A stretch of 64,000 nt of DNA from Cloacibacterium caeni (GTDB lineage: Bacteria > Bacteroidota > Bacteroidia > Flavobacteriales > Weeksellaceae), in contig NZ_OU015319.1 in assembly GCF_907163125.1 (NCBI RefSeq), positions 2,170,001-2,234,000 of the forward strand. Reading direction: 5' to 3'. The number at the start of each line of letters is the position of its first letter. Position 1 is the first letter of the stretch. Of this stretch, positions 60,453-64,000 are shown in pieces. Below the pieces are notes generated by a model, which was not told where the DNA came from, did no database searches, and saw nothing but the letters and a program-made list of their open reading frames with translations. The translations under genes were made by a program, and so were the position numbers.

Positions 60453-61460
60453 ATGGAAGTCGCTACCATCAATAAAAACAAACAAAAATTTACTTTCCAG
60501 AGAAATGTAGCCATAATAGGTGTCATTTTATTCATAGGAAAACTGATTGCATGGCATCTTACCAATTCTGATGCTGTTTTTTCAGATGCAATGGAAAGTA
60601 TTGTGAATATTATTTCGGCTTTCATGGGATTATATTCCTTGTATTTAGCGGCTCAACCGAAAGACGAAAACCATCCTTATGGTCACGGAAAAGTAGAGTT
60701 TGTAACTTCTGGAGTAGAAGGTTCGCTGATTATTTTTGCAGGGATTATGATTATTGTAGAAGCTGTGGACAGTTTGCTTCATGGCAATACTTTAAAAAAA
60801 TTAGATTATGGAATTCTTATTGTTTTAGCAACTGCCATTATCAATTATTTGATGGGATACTTCTCCATCAAAAAAGGAGAAAGAGATAATTCTGTGGTTC
60901 TTATTTCTTCAGGAAAACATCTTCAATCCGACACTTGGACAACTTTGGGCGTAGTCATCAGTTTAGTTCTAGTGTATTTTACTAAAATTTATTGGATAGA
61001 TGCAGCCGTAGCTTTGGTTTTTGGTTCTTACATCATCTTTGTAGGGTACAAAATTGTAAGAAAATCACTCAGTGGAATTATGGATGAAGCAGACCCAGAT
61101 TTATTGAAAGCTGTAGTAGAAGTTCTCTCCATAAACCGAAAAAAAGAATGGATTGACATTCATAACATGAAAATCCAACAATACGGAAGCGGTTTACATA
61201 TCGACGCTCACATTACGCTTCCTTGGTATGATACGCTTAGAGAATCTCACCAAGAAATGGAAAACATCATCAAAACTTTAGCATCAGAAACAGAAAGACA
61301 CGTAGAGTTTAACTTCCATATGGATGATTGCAAACCACATTCTTGCGAAATTTGTCAACTAGAATGTGCGCACAGAATTCATACTTTTAAAAAGAAAATA
61401 GAATGGACTCCAGAAAGCGTTTCTCAAGTTTCGAAACATTGCCTGGAAAACAATCCTTAA
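60453..61460 (+). CDS. Cation diffusion facilitator with Cys-rich tail
   Basis: 335 aa. Six helices (~22-205) with metal-site residues NSDAVFSDAMES (helix 2), HPYGHGK (loop) and SGKHLQSDTW (helix 5), then a cytoplasmic dimerisation domain (~210-295). It exports Zn, Fe or Mn by proton antiport. Beyond the usual end, a tail with CKPHSCEICQLECAHR adds four Cys and two His, a possible metal sensor or chaperone site. It overlaps the convergent gene at 61457 by 4 bases. Confidence 0.9.
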   Translation: MEVATINKNKQKFTFQRNVAIIGVILFIGKLIAWHLTNSDAVFSDAMESIVNIISAFMGLYSLYLAAQPKDENHPYGHGKVEFVTSGVEGSLIIFAGIMIIVEAVDSLLHGNTLKKLDYGILIVLATAIINYLMGYFSIKKGERDNSVVLISSGKHLQSDTWTTLGVVISLVLVYFTKIYWIDAAVALVFGSYIIFVGYKIVRKSLSGIMDEADPDLLKAVVEVLSINRKKEWIDIHNMKIQQYGSGLHIDAHITLPWYDTLRESHQEMENIIKTLASETERHVEFNFHMDDCKPHSCEICQLECAHRIHTFKKKIEWTPESVSQVSKHCLENNP

Positions 61461-61891
61461 TTTTTTCCAAGTTTTTTTCTGTAGTAGAAAATTGGAATAA
61501 TCAACAGTAAAATTACCGGTTGAATCACGAATCTCCTCACCGAAAAGGTAAAAAGATAACCTACTTCCATTTTTGAATACAAACACCAAAGATAAATCGG
61601 GAAGAAAAATAAAAACGCTATCGTCATTAAAGCAACAGCTTGCAAAGTCCATTTTTTATTTAAAAACATAAAATGAACTACAACTGCCGAGAAAAATAAA
61701 TTCAAAAAAAATCTTAACAAATGACTTATCATTAATTTCACCGAGTCAAAATCTGGAATTGTTGCCACTTTGTAATCTCCTTTGAAAAATGCTAAAAATG
61801 GGTCGTAGAAAATTTTATCTTCTAAAAAACGTACAGAAATTAATCCTAAAATCCCTACGAAAACAAACAGCCAATTAAGAATTTTTCTCAT
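61457..61891 (-). CDS. Exosortase F system-associated membrane protein
   Basis: 144 aa from the ATG at 61891 (MRKILNWLFVFVGILG); a TTG at 61903 is possible. Four hydrophobic segments and a basic end. The pattern RFLEDKIFYDPFLAFFKGDY and its place directly after xrtF match the small partner protein of that system. The role is unknown. It overlaps xrtF by 17 bases. Confidence 0.8.
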   Translation of the reverse strand: MRKILNWLFVFVGILGLISVRFLEDKIFYDPFLAFFKGDYKVATIPDFDSVKLMISHLLRFFLNLFFSAVVVHFMFLNKKWTLQAVALMTIAFLFFFPIYLWCLYSKMEVGYLFTFSVRRFVIQPVILLLIIPIFYYRKKLGKN

Positions 61892-62402
61892 GGGTAATGA
61901 CAAATTTATTAATCCAAATTAACCACAGAACCACTACTCCACCATAAATAATCGCAGGAAAAAAATAATCGTGCGCAGGTTTAGTTAATGCAGGAAAATC
62001 TACCACAATCACATTCAGCACATAAATTCTAAAAAGATTTAAAATATAGAGCAAAACAATTCCTGCAAAAGCGAAATAAAACGTTTTTACGCCTTTATAA
62101 AAAGCAAAAACAAACGCCAAAAACATGATCATCACCGAAACCGCATTACAACCTTCTACCATTCTGGTCGCCACTTTTCCATTGATATAAAACTGAACGG
62201 TTTCATGACTTGGAAAATCTTTAGTAACGGTTTCATAACCTGTAAAATTGAGCAAGAAGGCACTTTGATCAGAAATAATTTTAGTAAAGCCGTCAATATT
62301 TCCAGAAAATTGGTTCAGATACCATTGATACAGGAGAAATAGCAATAGCCAAATCCCCAAAAATCTAAGCAAAACCCACAATATTTCTTTGAAATCTTTC
62401 AT
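61875..62402 (-). CDS. xrtF: Exosortase family protein XrtF
   Basis: 175 aa from the ATG at 62402 (MKDFKEILWVLL), fixed by a -7 element 7 nt upstream. Multi-helix transpeptidase. The catalytic triad is complete: Cys85 (VEGCNAVSVM), Arg125 (NLFRIYVLN) and His144 (PAHDYFFPAI). It should cut and anchor proteins with a C-terminal sorting signal; no such target protein is in the window. Confidence 0.9.
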   Translation of the reverse strand: MKDFKEILWVLLRFLGIWLLLFLLYQWYLNQFSGNIDGFTKIISDQSAFLLNFTGYETVTKDFPSHETVQFYINGKVATRMVEGCNAVSVMIMFLAFVFAFYKGVKTFYFAFAGIVLLYILNLFRIYVLNVIVVDFPALTKPAHDYFFPAIIYGGVVVLWLIWINKFVITHEKNS

Positions 62403-62409
62403 ATTATAA

Positions 62410-62417
62410 CAAAAATA
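62410..62417 (-). promoter_or_regulatory. -7 element of xrtF (near-leaderless)
   Basis: Minus strand TATTTTTG, 7 nt before the ATG. Confidence 0.5.
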
Positions 62418-62442
62418 CACAAAAAATCCCTTTTCAAATTAT

Positions 62443-62450
62443 TATATTTG
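62443..62450 (+). promoter_or_regulatory. -7 element of the AmgK-like gene (near-leaderless)
   Basis: TATATTTG, 7 nt before the ATG at 62458. An in-frame TTG at 62452 is too close to the element to be the start. Confidence 0.55.
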
Positions 62451-62457
62451 CTTGGTA

Positions 62458-63483
62458 ATGAAAAATCAAGAAATAGCTCAACTTTTTTTCGAAGAATTTT
62501 TAGGCGAAAAGGCAACCGCATTTTTGGCATTGCCTCAAAGTGGTTCTGCGCGAATGAATTTCATTGGAAAATCCTCGAATGAAACTTACGTGATTACTTA
62601 CAACGAAAATCTTCTAGAAAACGAAGCGTTTTTCTATTTCACACAGGTTTTTTCAGATTTAAAGTTGAATACACCTCAGATTTTTAAAATCAACGAAGAA
62701 AGAAAACTTTACATTCAGGAATTTTTAGGCGAAAAAACACTTTCTGAAATCATCACACTAGAAGGTGAATCTGAAAGAGTAAAATCTTTGGTCAAACAAA
62801 CATTAAAACATTTATTTGAACTTCAAGAAAAGACCCAAAACAAAATAGATTTTTCTAAAACTTTCGAGTACGAAAAGTATGACGAACTACCAATTACACA
62901 TGATTTGTACTACTTCAAAAATTATTTGATAGACATTCTAGAGTTGACTTATCACAAATCTACTTTACTGAAAGAATTCAAAAAAATTGTAGAAAAAATA
63001 GAAAATTTAGCTCCAAAATCATTAATGATAAGAGATTTTCAGGCAAGAAATATTTTGGTCAATGATAAAGACGAAGTTTTTTTCATCGATTATCAAGCGG
63101 CAATGGAAGGACCTGCTCTATACGATGTGGTTTCTTTTCTCTTCCAAGCTAAAGCCAATTTTTCTGAAAATTTCAAAAATGAAATGCTGGAATATTACTT
63201 CTCTTTTCATCCTTTAGAACAAAGAAATGAATTAGAAAAATCTTTGAAATATTGTAAAATGATTCGTTTTATTCAGGTTTTAGGAGCCTACGGTTTTAGA
63301 GGACTCATTCAGAGAAAGCCTCATTTTATCGCAAGTTTAGAACAAGGAATTCAAAATTTAGTAGAATTTACCAAAACGGAACTTGAAATGAATGAATATC
63401 CTGAGCTAAAAAACTTAATTCTACAACTGAACACAACAGAAACTAAAAATAAAATTCAAAAATTAATTGATCTAAACCATTAA
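62458..63483 (+). CDS. APH-fold sugar kinase, AmgK-like
   Basis: 341 aa of the aminoglycoside-phosphotransferase fold. Catalytic loop LMIRDFQARNILV (Asp and Asn kept; the usual His before Asp is Arg) and metal-binding FFIDYQAAMEGPALYDVVSF. This is the pattern of AmgK/COG3178 kinases that phosphorylate N-acetylmuramate or GlcNAc for wall recycling. The partner nucleotidyltransferase MurU is not seen in the window; the gene is followed by repeats. Confidence 0.8.
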   Translation: MKNQEIAQLFFEEFLGEKATAFLALPQSGSARMNFIGKSSNETYVITYNENLLENEAFFYFTQVFSDLKLNTPQIFKINEERKLYIQEFLGEKTLSEIITLEGESERVKSLVKQTLKHLFELQEKTQNKIDFSKTFEYEKYDELPITHDLYYFKNYLIDILELTYHKSTLLKEFKKIVEKIENLAPKSLMIRDFQARNILVNDKDEVFFIDYQAAMEGPALYDVVSFLFQAKANFSENFKNEMLEYYFSFHPLEQRNELEKSLKYCKMIRFIQVLGAYGFRGLIQRKPHFIASLEQGIQNLVEFTKTELEMNEYPELKNLILQLNTTETKNKIQKLIDLNH

Positions 63484-63737
63484 GATTTTGAAATTTCAAA
63501 ATTAATTAAGAAATTAAGAACATTAAGTAAAAATAATGGAGTTGCAATTACTTAAAAATATTTTTTGATTTATCAAAAAAACTTAATTTCCTTAATACCT
63601 TAAAAATCCTTAATGGTTAAAATATAAAAATTTAATTTTAAAAAATGATTAAACTTGAAATAGAAACTAATCACATTAAGATTTTGAAATTTCAAAATTA
63701 ATTAAGAATATTAAGTTTAAAAACTAAAGTTTTTAAA
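63478..63737. repeat. AT-rich repeat region with a 35-bp perfect direct repeat
   Basis: Identical 35-bp copies at 63478-63512 and 63674-63708 contain the palindrome TTTTGAAATTTCAAAA. Between them lie CTTAAT/ATTAAG words in both orientations (e.g. TTTCCTTAATACCTTAAAAA). The first copy includes the last codon and stop of the AmgK-like gene; the second precedes the GxxExxY gene. No other gene is seen. Confidence 0.7.
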
Positions 63738-64000
63738 ATGACAAAAAAGAAAGTAACTCAATTATCATATGAAATAATAGGACTTGCCATAAAAGTTCAT
63801 AAAGAACTTGGCGCTGGTTTATTAGAAAGTATATATGAGGATTGTTTAAAATATGAGTTAGAAAAAAATGGCTATGACGTGAAACAACAGTTAACTTTTC
63901 CTATTATTTATGATAATAAAATTATGGAAACTAAATTAGTTGTTGATTTGTTAGTAAATGACACTGTTGTTGTTGAATTAAAAGCAATTGAAGAAACATT
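63738..64000 (+). CDS. GxxExxY protein (3' end outside window)
   Basis: First 87 residues of a GxxExxY-family protein, named from the motif here GAGLLESIY; the frame stays open to the end of the window. It starts MTKKKVTQLSYEIIGLAIKV, then VHKELG, EDCLKYELEKNGYDV and VVDLLVNDTVVVELKA, the last being a PD-(D/E)XK-like strand with Asp, Glu and Lys. The family is common and repeat-associated in Bacteroidota; its function is not established. Confidence 0.85.
   Translation, partial: MTKKKVTQLSYEIIGLAIKVHKELGAGLLESIYEDCLKYELEKNGYDVKQQLTFPIIYDNKIMETKLVVDLLVNDTVVVELKAIEET

Overview
The window is AT-rich chromosomal DNA from a member of the Bacteroidota, most likely a Flavobacteriia/Weeksellaceae organism close to Cloacibacterium or Chryseobacterium. 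The genus is inference. The phylum rests on several signals. Promoters repeatedly match the Bacteroidota -7 element TAnnTTTG. There is a SusC/SusD pair, an exosortase XrtF with its partner, a putative porin of the Bacteroidota type, a BshC bacillithiol enzyme, a GYDIA-type GHMP kinase and a GxxExxY protein. Shine-Dalgarno sequences are almost absent. No rRNA, CRISPR array, prophage or plasmid origin was seen.

Layout. 1-4.3 kb: the end of rmuC, a TrmH-family methyltransferase, two tandem paralogous Ala-rich lipoproteins with duplicated control regions, and a divergent pair (a membrane-tethered HTH-like protein plus a lipoprotein). 4.2-9.1 kb: a minus-strand operon (U32/TrhP-like protein, ferredoxin, 5-formyl-THF cyclo-ligase), a 26-codon membrane ORF, a DegP-like protease, a small membrane protein and RidA. 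9.2-14.1 kb: lptD, a cell-wall amidase, tRNA-Glu, rpsT, tRNA-Glu, aroQ. 14.1-15.5 kb: IS3-family element copy 1. 15.6-24.7 kb: pckA, a GHMP kinase, fabD, a LysM/PBP1 protein, bshC and a putative porin, all minus strand. 24.8-26.9 kb: an orphan exported protein and IS copy 2. 27-31.4 kb: susD and susC. 31.7-36.4 kb: the rimP-nusA-infB operon. 36.7-40.2 kb: carbonic anhydrase, small exported protein, SulP transporter, carbonic anhydrase. 40.3-47.1 kb: a PAP2 phosphatase, a GNAT-like protein, pth, a TIMP/NTR-like secreted protein and mfd. 47.3-55.9 kb: a GH3 protein, a ParE-type toxin-antitoxin pair, an SMR exporter, an MFS exporter, dnaB, rnhA, nadB and nadC. 56-64 kb: a TonB-dependent receptor, a small membrane protein, asd, a CDF metal transporter, the XrtF pair, an AmgK-like kinase and a truncated GxxExxY gene.

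Most of the window is core metabolism and envelope biogenesis. The most notable signals are these. (1) Both copies of the 1427-bp IS lie exactly in the loop of what was an intrinsic terminator between convergent genes. (2) A perfect inverted repeat sits at an identical distance upstream of both lipoprotein promoters. (3) Several genes have TAnnTTTG only 4-7 nt before the ATG, implying leaderless mRNAs. (4) A dispersed TCGTAAAATCG-type repeat has entered the mfd reading frame in phase. (5) A bicarbonate-handling cluster pairs SulP with two carbonic anhydrases.
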